From: Aureococcus anophagefferens
Lineage: Eukaryota > Sar > Pelagophyceae > Pelagomonadales > Pelagomonadaceae
Assembly (NCBI RefSeq): GCF_000186865.1
Contig: NW_008705562.1
Span: 2,613,670-2,677,669, forward strand
Direction: 5' to 3'
DNA length: 64,000 nt
How positions within the stretch are numbered: position 1 is the first letter of the stretch; each line of letters begins with the position of its first letter. The notes below the pieces were generated by a model. That model did not search any database, was not told the origin of the DNA, and worked only from the letters and a program-made list of their open reading frames with translations. Made by a program: the position numbers and the translations under genes. Below are positions 1-9,643 of this stretch, piece by piece.

Positions 1-1830
1 GACGTCTGCGCCGACGCCGTGCCCGCGGACCACAGCTGCCCGGCGGACCCGGAGGTTTTAGCGCAGTGCCTGAATCTGGGCGCGTTCCTCGTCGACCTCC
101 GCGCGGGGTCGCGGGGCGCCGCGCTCGTGGAGCGCGTGCTCGCCTCCACGGGGTCGACCATCGCCAGCGACGCCGCCTTCATGGCGACGGCCGCGGCGGA
201 CTACAACTGCGCGCCGCTCGCGCTCGACGCCGTGCCCGACGACTGGGAGGTGAGCGACCAGTGCGCCGTGACCTACGCGCTCCACGCGGACGCCTTCGAC
301 GCCGCGCGCGACGCCGCCTGCTTCGGCGCGTCCAGGTGGAGCGCGGACGCGGACGCGGACCGCGGCGCCTGCAAGGACGCGTCCGCGGACGTGCCCGCGG
401 ACCTGCAGCAGGTCAACTCGAACCTCGGCGCGGCGTGCCCCTTCGTCGTGAACTGCATCCGGGGCTCGGACCCGGACGCGGACAAGTTCGCCTTCCTCGA
501 CGACCTCTTCGACGTCTACGGCCTCGACAAGGCGGCGATCGACAAGGCGGCGCCCGACGCGGCGAAGTTCGACGCGGCGAAGGTCGACGCGGCGAGCTTC
601 TGGGCCGCGTCGACGACGTCGCCCGCCGCGAAGCTCGCCGCGTCGAACTTCGTCGCGTCGGGCGGTGCCGCGGCGGCCGCGGCCGTGCCGTCGGTCTACC
701 TCGCGGGCGACGGCTGGTCCACGGACTCCGACGAGTCGCTCGCGGACACGCGCGTCCTCGTCACGGGCGCGGCGGGCTTCATCGGCTCCCACGTCGTCGA
801 GGCGCTCGTCGATCCGGCCGCGTTCGGCGCGGCCTGGCCCGGGACGCGGCCCGAGGACGTCGTCGCCATCGACGACTTCAACATGTACTACTCGGCGGCG
901 CTCAAGCGCGCGCGCGCGGCGAACGTGCTCGCGGCGACGGGCGTCGAGGTCCAGGCCGTCGACGTCTGCGACCGCGGCGCCCTCGACCGGCTCTTCGAGG
1001 CGCGGGCGTTCACGCACGTCGTCCACCTCGCGGGCCAGCCGGGCGTCCGCTTCCGCGACACGAGCCCCGGGTCCTACGCGGCGAACAACGTCGACTGCTT
1101 CGTCGCGCTCTTCGAGGCCGCCGCCGCCGCGCCGCTCAAGCCCTACGTCGTCTACGCGTCGTCGTCGTCGGTCTACGGGTCCAACGCGAAGGTCCCCTTT
1201 GCCGAGACGGACGCCGTCGAGCAGCCGTCGAGCCTCTACGGCGCCACGAAGAAGGCCGACGAGCTCGTGGCCTACGCCTACCACACGTCCGCGGGCCTGC
1301 GGTCCACGGGCCTCCGCTTCTTCACGGTCTACGGCCCCTGGGGCCGGCCGGACATGTCCGCGTACATCTTCGCGCGGTCCATCGACGTCGGCGAGCCGCT
1401 GACCGTCTACAACGGCGGCGCCATGGCGCGCGACTTCACCTACGTCGACGACACGGTCCGCGGCGTCCTCGCGGCGCTGAAATACCGCGCGCCGCCGAAC
1501 CTGGACGCGCGCTACGTCGACGACGCGTGCCACGGCGAGCCGCTGCCCGACGTCTTCAACCTCGGCCGCGAGGACCCGGTCTGGCTCAGGGACTACGTCG
1601 CCGCCATCGAGGCGAGCCTCGGCAAGGCTGCTATGATCGTCGACGGCGGCGCGAGCCCGTCGGACGTGCCCGTGACCTACGCGGACGCGTCCAAGGCCAA
1701 GGCGCTCCTCGGCTGGGAGGCCGCGGTCGGCATCGAGGACGGCCTCGCCCGCTTCGTCGCCTGGTACGCCGCCGAGGGCCGCGCGCACGACGAGTTCTAC
1801 ACCGCGGGCGCGTGGCACGGGTCCGCGTAA
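1..1830 (+). CDS. NAD-dependent sugar epimerase (UDP-glucuronate 4-epimerase-like), 5' end outside window
   Basis: The reading frame is open from base 1, so the N-terminus is missing. Counting from the first codon, residues 1-245 are an alanine/aspartate/cysteine-rich region with no family I recognise, including DKAA/DAAK-type repeats near residues 176-200. From about residue 250 an extended short-chain dehydrogenase domain begins: NAD-binding TGAAGFIG (255-262), a serine run YASSSSVYG (385-393) and the catalytic Y413-x3-K417 in SLYGATKKADE. The RFFTVYGPWGRPDM and RDFTYVDD segments are typical of UDP-glucuronate 4-epimerases, which convert UDP-GlcA to UDP-GalA for polysaccharide synthesis. 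The cysteine-rich N-terminal part would fit a luminal location, but no signal peptide is visible because the start is cut off. The stop is TAA at 1828. A related NAD-sugar epimerase activity cannot be excluded. Confidence 0.85.
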   Translation, partial: DVCADAVPADHSCPADPEVLAQCLNLGAFLVDLRAGSRGAALVERVLASTGSTIASDAAFMATAAADYNCAPLALDAVPDDWEVSDQCAVTYALHADAFDAARDAACFGASRWSADADADRGACKDASADVPADLQQVNSNLGAACPFVVNCIRGSDPDADKFAFLDDLFDVYGLDKAAIDKAAPDAAKFDAAKVDAASFWAASTTSPAAKLAASNFVASGGAAAAAAVPSVYLAGDGWSTDSDESLADTRVLVTGAAGFIGSHVVEALVDPAAFGAAWPGTRPEDVVAIDDFNMYYSAALKRARAANVLAATGVEVQAVDVCDRGALDRLFEARAFTHVVHLAGQPGVRFRDTSPGSYAANNVDCFVALFEAAAAAPLKPYVVYASSSSVYGSNAKVPFAETDAVEQPSSLYGATKKADELVAYAYHTSAGLRSTGLRFFTVYGPWGRPDMSAYIFARSIDVGEPLTVYNGGAMARDFTYVDDTVRGVLAALKYRAPPNLDARYVDDACHGEPLPDVFNLGREDPVWLRDYVAAIEASLGKAAMIVDGGASPSDVPVTYADASKAKALLGWEAAVGIEDGLARFVAWYAAEGRAHDEFYTAGAWHGSA

Positions 1831-1881
1831 GGCCGCTGCGCGATCGTCCGATCGCGTCGCGCGGGGCGGCGCGGCGATGCT

Positions 1882-2457
1882 TTACTTCTTCCCCGTCGGC
1901 GGCGGGGGCTCGTCGGCCTCGGGCGCGGGGAGCGCGAAGGTGAGCGGGACGATGGCCTCGGCGTCCTCCGCCGGCGGCGCGTCCTCGGCGCCGTCGTCCG
2001 CCGGCGGCTTGTCCGGCGCGCCGACGCGGACCGCGACGTAGGTCTGTCTGTGGAGGAGCACGTCCTTGGCGTTGACCTTGGGCGTCTTGTTCAGCTCCAG
2101 GTTCTTGCCCGTGTCGTCCTGGAGGTCCACCTCCTGGAGGCCCTTGAAGAGGCCCACGCCCGCCATGAGCGCCTCGGACTGCGCCGCGCCGAGCGCCTCC
2201 GCCTTCTCGAGCTCCGCGAGGCGCTCGGCGACGCCCTCGGCGGGCTCCTCGGCCTCGGCCTGGGGCCGCACGCTCGCCAGCTCCTCGGCCGTCGCCTCCT
2301 GCTGCGCGCGGATCGCCGCGTCCTTCTCGCGGGCGTAGGCCTCCGTGTCCTTGACGACGCGCTTGCGGATGTAGTCGAGCAGGATCGCCGCCTCGCAGTC
2401 GCCGTTGAAGATCGCCGGCGCCATCGTCGCCTCGCCGAACTTGACGTGGAAGATCAT
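1882..2457 (-). CDS. CXorf65/C22orf15-like protein
   Basis: This 191-residue protein starts MIFHVKFGEA and continues with a short beta-rich N-terminal segment, then FNGDCEAAILLDYIRKRV. That layout (hydrophobic strands, a Cys, then LLDYIRKRV) resembles from memory the CXorf65/C22orf15 family, small ubiquitin-like-fold proteins found mainly in ciliated eukaryotes. Residues about 55-105 are Glu/Ala-rich and helical. Around residue 112, VGLFKGLQEVDLQDDTG looks like a second conserved patch. The tail is proline/acidic and ends PPPPTGKK. It is divergent from the gene at 2613, with a 155-bp shared upstream region. The function is not known. Confidence 0.6.
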   Translation of the reverse strand: MIFHVKFGEATMAPAIFNGDCEAAILLDYIRKRVVKDTEAYAREKDAAIRAQQEATAEELASVRPQAEAEEPAEGVAERLAELEKAEALGAAQSEALMAGVGLFKGLQEVDLQDDTGKNLELNKTPKVNAKDVLLHRQTYVAVRVGAPDKPPADDGAEDAPPAEDAEAIVPLTFALPAPEADEPPPPTGKK

Positions 2458-2612
2458 GGCCGATCAGCGCGCGGTGAGACCGAGCGCAGGCAGCCCCAAA
2501 GCTGTTTTGTCTCGCGTTGCGCGCGGGCTGCGGCAAGCGGGAAGCAAGGCTGGCTCGATGCAGGCGCATTGAACATAAGCTGCAGCTCGAGCTCTGCGAG
2601 CTGCTCAACGCG

Positions 2613-3449
2613 ATGGCCGCGACGGGCCCGATCCTCGCGGGCCTCGTCTTCTCCGGCGACTTGCTCGCCGCCGAAGACGACGAGGGCGGCGACTACAACG
2701 AGAACGGCAATCGGCTGGTGCCCGGCCTGAAGACCATGGGCGCCGCCGCGCCCGCGACGGCGCCGACGAGCGCGTCGGGCGACGGCGGCCTGCAGTACCG
2801 CGCCAGCGCCCTGCGCCGCGCCATGGAGGCGGCGCAGTCCGGCGGCCGGAGCCTGGAGGACGTCGTCCGCGAGCGCTGGGGCTCCGTCGCCGAGCTCACC
2901 GGCGGCGTCGAGCCCGACGCGTTCCTGCGCTCCGCCGCCGCCGCCGCGCGGCGCGCGCCGCGCCGCGGCCGGGGCAAGGGCCGCGGGGGCCGCGGCGGCG
3001 CCTACGGCGGCGGCCGCGGGGAGTCGCGGCCGAAGGTCCGCCTCGGGAGGGACCAGACGGACGCGGACGTGCTGAAGCGCTACGGCCAGAAGCTGCAGGG
3101 CAGCCTCGACGCGGCCATGGGCGGGCCGGCGCCGGCGCGGCCGGCGGAGGAGGAGTCGGGCTGGGTCGGCCTCGCGAGCCGGTCGACGTTCGGCATGACG
3201 TCGTCCTTCAAGGACGGCTGGCGCAAGCGCGGCCAGGCCGAGGAGCCGGCGGCCGCGCCGCCCGCGCGGCGGCCCCGGCCCGCCGGCCCCGCGCCCCGGC
3301 CCGCCGCGCCGCCGCCGAAGCCCGCCGCGCCGCCGCCGAAGCCCGCGCCGCCGCCGAAGCCCGCCGCGCCGAAGGAGGAGGTCCGCCAGGGCGACGGCGA
3401 GTCGAATTCCGACGCGGCGGCCGCGCTGCGACGAAACCTCGGCCTGTAG
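2613..3449 (+). CDS. Basic, Gly/Arg- and Pro-rich protein of unknown function
   Basis: A 278-residue product starting at the first in-frame ATG (MAATGPILAG); the frame is open further 5' but has no ATG there. Residues about 65-100 hold RRAMEAAQSGGRSLEDVVRERWGSV, a helical segment that recalls Cwf19-type splicing proteins, though I am not certain. It is followed by an RGRGKGRGGRGGAYGGGRG stretch typical of RNA-binding tails. The C-terminus has three or four PPPKPAA-type repeats and ends AALRRNLGL. The mix of an RGG-like patch and a possible Cwf19 segment suggests a nuclear RNA-related role. This is inference. Confidence 0.55.
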   Translation: MAATGPILAGLVFSGDLLAAEDDEGGDYNENGNRLVPGLKTMGAAAPATAPTSASGDGGLQYRASALRRAMEAAQSGGRSLEDVVRERWGSVAELTGGVEPDAFLRSAAAAARRAPRRGRGKGRGGRGGAYGGGRGESRPKVRLGRDQTDADVLKRYGQKLQGSLDAAMGGPAPARPAEEESGWVGLASRSTFGMTSSFKDGWRKRGQAEEPAAAPPARRPRPAGPAPRPAAPPPKPAAPPPKPAPPPKPAAPKEEVRQGDGESNSDAAAALRRNLGL

Positions 3450-3477
3450 TAACGAGCGACTCTAGGAAACGACCGGC

Positions 3478-3810
3478 TTACTCGTCCAGCGCGGCGGTGT
3501 CGATGAAGCCGCAGATGGGCATGGCGATCTGCACCGCGGGCCCCATGCGCATCACGACGACGACGTCCGTGCCCGCGGGCAGCGTGCCGAGGGGCGGGCC
3601 GGGCTCGGGCATCTCGCGGACCTCCGTCGCCGCCTTGACCTTCGTGCCCGTGGCGTTGCCGGCCATCTGCCGCGGCGGCGTCGCGGCCTGGAGCACGCTC
3701 GCCTCGAAGCCGCGCAGGTCGCTGTCCGTGTTCGTGACCTTCTTCGGCGCCGACGACGCCGCCGCGCGGTGCTTGAAGTTCGGCGGCACGGCCGGGCCGA
3801 AGTCGCTCAT
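3478..3810 (-). CDS. Small protein with SH3-like C-terminal motif
   Basis: A 110-residue protein, MSDFGPAVPPNFKH to FIDTAALDE. The N-terminal half is low-complexity and polar. The last ~38 residues, beginning GTLPAGTDVVVVMRMG and ending PICGFID, have the spacing of a bacterial-type SH3 (SH3b) strand-turn-strand unit. A very similar segment, LPPNARVVVAERQG ending PIVGFVD, ends the folded part of the protein at 9644-10204. The gene is divergent from the large secreted protein at 4066, with 255 bp between starts. No specific function can be given. The stop is TAA at 3478-3480. Confidence 0.6.
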   Translation of the reverse strand: MSDFGPAVPPNFKHRAAASSAPKKVTNTDSDLRGFEASVLQAATPPRQMAGNATGTKVKAATEVREMPEPGPPLGTLPAGTDVVVVMRMGPAVQIAMPICGFIDTAALDE

Positions 3811-4065
3811 GGTCTCGCTTGCGTGTGCGTTGGCGGTCGCGCGAGCGGTTCCGGGCGAGCGCGCGCGAGCGACGTGCACGGTTAGCGATGCGAACGCAGC
3901 GTTCTGCGATGGACGATACAGGGGCGCAGTCGCGTGTGCGTCGAGCGAGTGGCCGTAGAAGTCGACTCGCTGCGACGACCGAGCGCTTGCCACAGGAGCT
4001 CGCGAAGCCGAAGGTGATGCCGAGGCTCTCGGAGCAGCCCCGCCAATCAGCTGCCGATCGCGAGC

Positions 4066-7000
4066 ATGGACATCTCCAGGAAGCCAAAGACGATGGGAGG
4101 CCTGCGCCTGCTCCTCGTGGCCGCGGCCGCCCGCGCCTACGAAGTCCGCCGCCTCGAAGACGCGACGCTCGTGCCGACGCCCGCGCCGCGACCGCCGGCG
4201 TCGCCCGCGCCGACGACGCACGAGCCATCGGCCGCGCCGACGCCCATCCCGACCCCGTCGTGCATGGACTACGCGGACCACATCTACGGCGGCAAGGTCT
4301 GCGCGACGTGGCTCTCCCAGAGCGGCTGGAGCTGCTTGGACGCGACCTTTGCGCCCGGCGGCGCGCTCGAGGGCCTCTGCGACCGCACGTGCGACTTCTG
4401 CCCCGGCGAGCCGACGGCCGCGCCGACGGGCTGCCCGGAGGACGCCGCCGCCGTGCGCATCGCCGCCTTCCGCGAGCAGGGCCACAAGGGCTGGGGGTCC
4501 AACGTGCTGACGCTCTCGGACGACGCCGCGGCCGTCGCGGCGGAGTACGCGCTCCCGGCGGGCGCGACGGCGGCGTCCGNNNNNNNNNNNNNNNNNNNNN
4601 NNNNNNNNNNNNNNNNNNNNNNNNNNNNNTCTTCGCGCTGCCGACGCGCGGCGACGCCGACGCCTGCGGCGACCAGGCCAAGCTCGTCGCGTCCGTCGGG
4701 GGCCTCGGCACGACGACGCGCCACGCCGTGACGCTGACGACGACGCCCGCGGGCGACGGCGTCGCCGTCGCCAACGCGTCGACGTCGTTCTCCGCCTACG
4801 TCGCCGCGGAGGCCAACGCCTGCAACGGCGCCTACCCGAACGCCTACGTGACGAAGCTCGACGCCGCCTGGACGGCGCAGTGGTCGCCGCCGGTGTTGGA
4901 GATTATGGTGACGGCCGCGGCCTCGTCGCCGACGACGGCGGCGGCGGCGGCCGCCGCCGCGCCCGCCGCCGCGACGAACGGCACCTTCGGCGGCGGCGGC
5001 GACCCGGCGCTCGCCCTCACCTTCGTCGACGGCGCGCCCGCGGTCAACACACCCTACGTCTACCGCCTCGTGGACCTCGCCTACAGCGACTCGTTCGGCG
5101 ACGGCTGGAACGGGGCCGCGCTCACGCTCCGGCGCCGCGGCGCGGACGACGACCTGGCGCTCTACGCGGGCACGCTGTCCCGGGGCCACGGCGCCGTGGA
5201 CGAGGTCCTGCTGCCGTCGGGCTGCTACGACCTCGGCGTGTCCGCGGGGTCCTTCGCGGGCGAGATCTCGTGGTCCGCGTGCGACGCCGTCGTCGGAGGC
5301 GCCGCGCCCGCGAGCACCTACTTCTGCGTCGACGGCGCGGGCGCCTGCGTGGGCCCGTCGGCGCCGCCGACGCCGACGCCGCCGTCCCTGGAGACGTCGG
5401 ACGGCGTGACGGTGTCCTGGGCCATCCTCGACGGCGCGGGCGACTGCGACGCGTCCGCGTCGCTGGAGCTGGCCGTGGGCTCCTGCGCCGTGTCCTGGAC
5501 GCCGAAGATGGACGTGTCGAACCCGCACACCTACAACGCGCGCCACGCGCGGCTCGTCGGCGCGAGCGTCGACGACGACCGCATATCGCGCCACGGCGAG
5601 ATCGCCGTCAGCTTACGGTGGGCCGTCGACGAGGACACCTGGTCGCCCTACGGCGCGGGACAGTGCGAGGCGCTCATGACGCAGACGACGACGTTGACCG
5701 TGGCCTACGACGCCCCCGGTCTCACCGTCGAGGTCGTCAACGAGGTCGCGCGCAACGACCGCGCGAACGGGACGTTCCACGAGCAGTTCGCCGCCGGCTA
5801 CGCGTTAACCGGCCGCGAGGGCAAGTTCGTCGACCGCGCGGGCGAGAAGTCGTCGCTCACGGCCGTCTTCGCCTGCGAGGCGCCCCACCGCGCGAGCGAC
5901 GTCGCCGTGGAGATTTTAGCGGGCGCGGCCGTCGCGCGCCGCGGCGACGACGAGGTCGGCGGCGCGTCCGGCGTCCTGGCCGACGCCGCGGACTGCCTCG
6001 GCGTCTCCGAGCTCGTTTTGGACGTGCTCGACGGCTTCGCGGCGGCGACCTTTTCCCTCTGCGGCACGACGGTGTCGACGGACGGGTCGTGGACCTGCGA
6101 CGGCGCGCCCGCGGCCGTCGCGAGGGACGACCCCGGCGAGCCCGTCGAGGGCGCCGTCGCCATCGGCCCCGCGGGCGGCGGCGGCGGGCGCTGCGCGCGG
6201 ACCTTCGACGCGCCCGTCGAGGCGCGGGGCACGCTCGAGCTCGGGGCGCTGGACGCGAGGGTCGCGGCGGACGGCGCCGTCGTCGCCTGGGGCGCGGCGA
6301 CCGCGTCGCTGCCCACGGACTGCGCCGCGCCGGTCCGGCTCGACGTCGCGACGGCGGCGGGCGGCGCGTTGCCGGCGAGCGCCGACCTCTGCGGCGGGGC
6401 CGCGTCGCTCGCCTGGACCTGCGGCGCCAACGGGACGAACGCGACGACGTGGACCCCGAAGACCGCCGCGGCCCCCGGCGACGCGTGCGCCGCGGTCGCC
6501 CTCCCGCGAAACCCCCTGCCCTGCGGCGACGCGCTCGACGACGCCTACGGCGCGGGCACCTGCGCGGGCCTGGCGGAGCGCATGGCCTGCGCGCGCCAGT
6601 TCTGCCCGGGCTGCCCCTACCCGGGCAGGAAAAATCCCAACTTCGAAGGCTCCTCTCTCGGCCGTTTTCTACTCATTTCGGCTGATTTTTGGACGAGCGA
6701 ACATCTCTCGGAGCGCTGTCGAAGCATGGATGCCTTTTCTGGAACGCGCGCGCGCGCGGACCACTCACGTTGAAGCGACGTTGAATCACCCCGTTCCCGC
6801 CCAGGCCCCCACGCGCGGTCGTGCGACGCGACGTGCGGCTTCTGCGCGGGCGCGACGAGCCCGCCGACGTCCGCGCCGGCGTGCCTCGACGTGAGCGTGG
6901 GCATGTACGACACCTTCGGCGACGGCTGGAACGACGCCTACTACCTGCTCCGCGAGCGCTGGAGCGAGGACGTGGAGCGCGACACGTTCCACGCGTCCGG

Positions 7001-9631
7001 CACGCTGAAGAAAGGGTCGAAGAAGGTGGACCGGCGGTGCCTGCCCTACGGCGGCTGCTACGACTTCAGCGTCACGGCGGGCGCGTTCCCGTCCGAGGTG
7101 CGCTGGGAGCTCTGCGACGCCGCGGGCGGCGCGCCGGAGGACTCGCGCTTCTGCGTGTCCGAGGAGTTCGGCTGCGAGCGGGAGCTCGCGCCGGGCATCG
7201 TCGCGTCCATCGTCTGGACGCCCGTCAACGGGTCCTGCTCGGGCGTCGCCGCGCCGTCCGTGGTCCTCCGCGCGCCCGCGCTCTCCGCGGGCGAGATAAC
7301 TACCGTCGCGCCGTACTTCGAGGACCGGACGTCCGCGGACGCGCGCGGGTCCATCTTCAAGGCCGCGGCGACCATGGACTCCTTCGTCATCAAGTGGGAC
7401 GACGCGCCGCCGGGCGCCGAGACGGACTGCGACATGGACATTGTGGCGACGAGCTCGTGGGCCGCGGCCGTCGTCGGCGAGCAAATCGTCGCCGTGACGG
7501 TCGAGAACCAGATCGGCGCCCTCGACAGCGACGACAACGACGGCGCGGGCGTGTCCCTCGACGGCTACGCGCCCGTCGTCGGGCTCAAGGGCCGGCCCGC
7601 GACGACGACGACGTTCCACTACCGCGTCGCGCGCGTCGACACGTCCGCGGACTGGACGCTCCGGGATCTGGCGAGCGGCGACGTGCTGCACACGACGACG
7701 ACGGACGACCTCGTCCTGGCCGACGGCTGCTACGTGCTCAGCGTGCTCGAGGACGCGGCCTGGAGCCTCTGCGACGGCGTCGCGGCGCCGTCCGCGGACC
7801 CGTCGACGGGCTTCGAGTTCTGCGTCGTCGCGGGGGCGTGTTTGCCGGGCACGCGGCCGCCGACGATGGCGGCGACGGAGGCCGCCGAGGAGTCGGCCTA
7901 CAGCGGCCTCGAGAAGCACGTCAAGTTCGTCGCGCGCGAGCGCGGCGAGCCGTCGTGCTCCGACGCGCGATTGGTAGAAGTCGACGTCTCCGTGGACTTC
8001 GCCGCGCCGAGCTGCGCGTTGACGCTCACGCCGGCCTTCGACGCGAGCCAGGCGACGACCTGGGACGGGCGGCCCCTCGGCGCGGGCCAGCTCTACCGCG
8101 CGGCCTACGACCTGGCGGCGCAGACGCTCGAGGTCCAGTGGGAGGACCACGGCGACCACGCGGACTGCGAGATGGACCTGACGGAGGAGCTGCGCTGGAG
8201 CGCGAACTACGCCTACCCGACGCTGACGGTCACGGTCGACGCGGCCGTGACGGCGCTCGACGGCGCCGCGGGCCTCGCCGCGGGCTACGAGGTGGCGCCC
8301 GGCGGCTACGGCCCCCAGCTCTTCCCCTTCCAGGAGCCCGTCGCCTGGACCCGGGAGCAGTTCCTCGTGGACTGCGCCGTCGCCGGGTCCCTCGGCGGCG
8401 CGTCCGCGTCCGTCCGCGCCGCGAACGGCTCAGGGCAGGACAAGGGTGATTCAACGTCGCTTCAACGTGAGTGTTCCGCGCGCGCCCGTTCTGGAAAAAG
8501 CATCCACGCTTCGAGACCGCTCCGAGAGATGATCGCTCGTCCAAAAATCAGCCGAAACGAGTGGAAACCGGCCGAGAGAGGAGCCTTTGAAGTTGGGAAT
8601 TTCGCACTCTTGTCCTGCCCAGGAACGGCTTCGAGCTCTTCGTCAACGGCGTCTTCGTGCGCGCGGCCGCGGGCTGGGCGTCGACTTTTGAGGTCGACGC
8701 GCTGCCCGTCAAGTGCGACGGGTCCGACGTGCTCGCCGTCGCCGCGGACGCGGGCGCGGGCGTCTTCGGCCTCGCGGCGACCTTCGACCTGCCCTGCGCT
8801 TCCGTCGCCACGTCCGACCGCTGGGCCTGCGACGGCGACGGCGGCGGCTCCTACGACTGGACGCGCCGGGGCTTCGACGACTCCGCCTGGGCCCGCGCGG
8901 CCGTCTTGGAAGAAGACCGCGCCGCCCACCTCGACGCGTTCCCGGCCCCGGAGGGCGCCGCGTGGCTCTGGACCGCCGGCCGCGGCTTCTCGCAGGAGTC
9001 GCGCGTCCGATGCCGCTTCGTCGTCGCGGCCCTCGACCCGGCGTCGCCGCGGCCGACGCCCGCGCCGTCGCGCGCGTCGACGCCGAAGCCGTCGCCGGAG
9101 CCGTCGCCCGCGCCCGCGTCGCCCGCGCCGACGCCCGGCCCCGCGGGCGCGCCCGGCCCGACGTCGCGCGCGCCCGCCCCCGCGCCGTCGGGCCCGCCGT
9201 CGCCCGCGCCGACCGCGCGGCCCGCGGCGCCCGGCGCCGCGGCCGACGACGACGACCGCGGCTCGACGAAGGAGGCGACCGCGGGCGCGACGAAGATCGT
9301 CCTCGCGCTCCTCGGCGGCGTCGCGGTCCTGGGCCTCCTCGCCTGCTGCGCGAAGAAGCTCGGCCCGCGGCTCCTGCCGGCCCTCGCGCGCGCGCGGACG
9401 TCCATGTCCGGGTCGGAGAATCGCGCGCGCCGCTTCGAGACGGAGCTCAACGAGATGATGCTCCCGGGATCGTTCTCGCCCCTCCGCGGCGACGAGCCGC
9501 CGCCGGCGCGCGACCCCGACTCGGGGCGCAACAAGTTCTCCGAGCGGCTCAAGGCGCTCCACCGCGGCGACCCGGACGAGCCGTCCTACTTCGCGCCGCC
9601 CGCGAACGAGGACTCGGGCCTCGCCGTCTAA
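4066..9631 (+). CDS. Large secreted, membrane-anchored GDGWN/ShKT-repeat protein (three exons, one internal gap)
   Basis: Likely exons are 4066-6612 (interrupted by N at 4580-4629), 6805-about 8422 and 8623-9631. The start is MDISRKPKT; an internal Met at 4093 begins a signal peptide MGGLRLLLVAAAARA. A Thr/Pro linker follows, then a cysteine pattern like ShKT domains (SCMDYADH ... CDRTCDFC); a second such pattern is split by the first introner (CARQFC ... CDATCGFC). Two clear modules carry DSFGDGWNG (about 5087) and DTFGDGWND (about 6906), each closing with GCYD.x.V.aGsF.sEi.W. Partial related units lie before the gap (GHKGWGSNVLTL) and near 7610-7770. The last exon has a Pro/Ala-rich stalk, a transmembrane helix (KIVLALLGGVAVLGLLACC) and a cytosolic tail. 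Frame 1 before the gap and frame 0 after it are expected because the N count is arbitrary. Role unknown; a cell-surface or matrix protein is likely. Confidence 0.75.
4580..4629. other. Assembly gap (50 N)
   Basis: Fifty unresolved bases inside the first exon of the secreted GDGWN protein. The reading frame differs on the two sides, so the true gap length is not 50, or it hides an exon boundary. Confidence 0.98.
6621..6804 (-). mobile_element. Introner family 1, copy A (antisense to gene)
   Basis: A 184-bp element. Its left end CCGGGCAGG and right end CCCGCCCAG are decayed versions of the family inverted repeat (CWGGGCAGGACAAG). Flanks are GCCCCTAC (6613-6620) and GCCCCCAC (6805-6812), an 8-bp target duplication with one mismatch. 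Removing 6613-6804 (192 bp, GC...AG) restores the frame as ..GGC TGC CCC CAC.. and rejoins the ShKT cysteine pattern. The internal sequence (GGCTCCTCTCTCGGCC, TTTCGGCTGATTTTTGGACGAGCG) is shared with copies B-D. The element contains an in-frame stop, so it must be spliced. Confidence 0.9.
8431..8622 (+). mobile_element. Introner family 1, copy B (sense to gene)
   Basis: A 192-bp element with ends CAGGGCAGGACAAG and CTTGTCCTGCCCAG, a 14-bp inverted repeat with one mismatch. It is flanked by perfect 8-bp duplications GAACGGCT at 8423-8430 and 8623-8630. Exact excision of 200 bp (8423-8622) joins SVRAANGFELFVNG in frame but would need a GA donor. A GC donor at 8435 also keeps the frame and adds three residues. 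A perfect GTGAGT lies 35 bp inside the element, but using it breaks the frame. Confidence 0.9.
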
Positions 9632-9643
9632 GCGCGGGCTTTG

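Noticed and set aside
58..1818. Long open frame on the minus strand opposite the epimerase
   Set aside because: Arg/Val/Asp-rich composition typical of the antisense frame of GC-rich coding DNA; the plus frame has clear epimerase motifs. Many similar shadow frames across the window were dropped for the same reason.
4580..4629. Frameshift in the GDGWN gene between 4579 and 4630
   Set aside because: The change coincides with a 50-N gap whose length is arbitrary, so it is not evidence of a broken gene.
6621..6773. C-terminal extension of the GDGWN protein through the introner
   Set aside because: The extension is the translated introner, which also appears in other genes; the downstream exon continues the same domains after splicing.
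8466..8471. GTGAGT inside introner copy B as the real 5' splice site
   Set aside because: It is a perfect donor match but splicing from it to the CAG at 8622 breaks the reading frame of the downstream exon.
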